From an uncultured Ignavibacteriota bacterium (GTDB lineage Bacteria > Bacteroidota > Ignavibacteria > Tepidaquicellales > Tepidaquicellaceae): 7,281 bases of DNA. A program made the translations under genes and the position numbers. Below, one piece after another: positions 6,197-7,281 of this stretch. The stretch covers positions 1 to 7,281 of the forward strand of contig CALGOI010000463.1 of the NCBI GenBank assembly GCA_937959065.1, read 5' to 3'. Every line of letters starts with the position of its first letter. Within the stretch, counting starts at the first letter, position 1. The notes under the pieces were generated by a model. The model saw only the letters and a program-made list of their open reading frames with translations, was not told the DNA's origin and made no database searches.

Positions 6197-6222
6197 GTTT
6201 CCCAAGACCTGGCTTGGGAAAC
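6197..6222. repeat. REP-like palindrome between mreB and mreC
   Basis: GTTTCCCAAG (6197-6206) and CTTGGGAAAC (6213-6222) are perfect 10-bp inverted repeats around ACCTGG. The arms and spacer length are identical to the copy at 825-850, with 24 of 26 bases shared. Transcribed from mreB it would form a strong hairpin but without a following T-run, so a pausing, mRNA-stabilising or REP role is as likely as termination. Confidence 0.75.
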
Positions 6223-6224
6223 TA

Positions 6225-6247
6225 CTCTATAAACTCTATAAACTCTA

Positions 6248-6250
<3 letters not shown>
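6225..6250 (-). repeat. 9-bp tandem repeat array overlapping the mreB stop
   Basis: On the plus strand CTCTATAAA is repeated twice (6225-6233, 6234-6242), followed by CTCTATCA, which runs into the mreB TGA stop (complement of 6248-6250). On the coding strand the unit is GAGTTTATA, the A-to-G variant of the motif seen after mrdA, rodA and dcd. It lies directly next to the palindrome at 6197-6222. Confidence 0.7.
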
Positions 6251-7264
<1,014 letters not shown>

Positions 7265-7273
7265 GTTCCTGAT

Positions 7274-7278
7274 TCCTT
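7274..7278 (-). promoter_or_regulatory. Likely ribosome binding site of mreB
   Basis: AAGGA on the minus strand ends 9 bases before the mreB ATG; a second AGGA (7270-7267) is only 2 bases away and too close. It is the only plausible Shine-Dalgarno I find for any gene here, and it supports the first ATG over Met6. Confidence 0.55.
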
Positions 7279-7281
7279 ACA

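Overview
The window carries a cell-elongation (rod-shape) gene cluster followed by two pyrimidine-metabolism genes. All are on the minus strand, so the reading order runs from high to low coordinates: mreB, mreC, mreD, mrdA (PBP2), rodA, dcd, then a pyrF that runs off the left edge. Apart from pyrF, every gene is complete and intact. I see no tRNA, rRNA, insertion sequence, CRISPR array, prophage gene or plus-strand gene.

The organism is probably a free-living member of the Bacteroidota/Chlorobi/Ignavibacteria assemblage. Reasons: moderate-to-low G+C (about 40% by eye), a Bacteroidota-like Dcd (GKSSVGRLGIDIHATAGKGDVGF and a KPVESMMWKNKF tail), almost no Shine-Dalgarno sequences in front of the genes, and the order mreB-mreC-mreD-mrdA-rodA. 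This is inference from protein flavour and leader sequences, not a tree.

The genes form one machine. MreB is the actin-like filament. MreC and MreD are its membrane and periplasmic partners. RodA is the SEDS glycosyltransferase that polymerises lipid II, and PBP2 is the transpeptidase that crosslinks the new glycan. Together they are the elongasome (Rod complex), which lays down lateral-wall peptidoglycan. Downstream, Dcd makes dUTP or dUMP from dCTP towards dTTP, and PyrF makes UMP. Their link to wall synthesis is probably only positional.

The coding content is ordinary; the unusual part is between the genes. Almost every gap holds short repeats. (1) A 9-bp tandem motif, RAGTTYRTA on the coding strand, occurs in four of the five sizeable gaps. 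It starts at, or within about 10 bp of, the upstream stop codon after mreB, mrdA, rodA and dcd, and it fills the whole mrdA-rodA spacer as six units. (2) The mreD-mrdA gap instead has a 7-bp tandem repeat, TTCARTG x4. (3) A REP-like palindrome, GTTTCCCAAG-N6-CTTGGGAAAC, occurs in both the mreB-mreC and dcd-pyrF gaps, with two decayed relatives in the latter. These repeats are the only candidates here for something undescribed; their function cannot be settled from the sequence alone.
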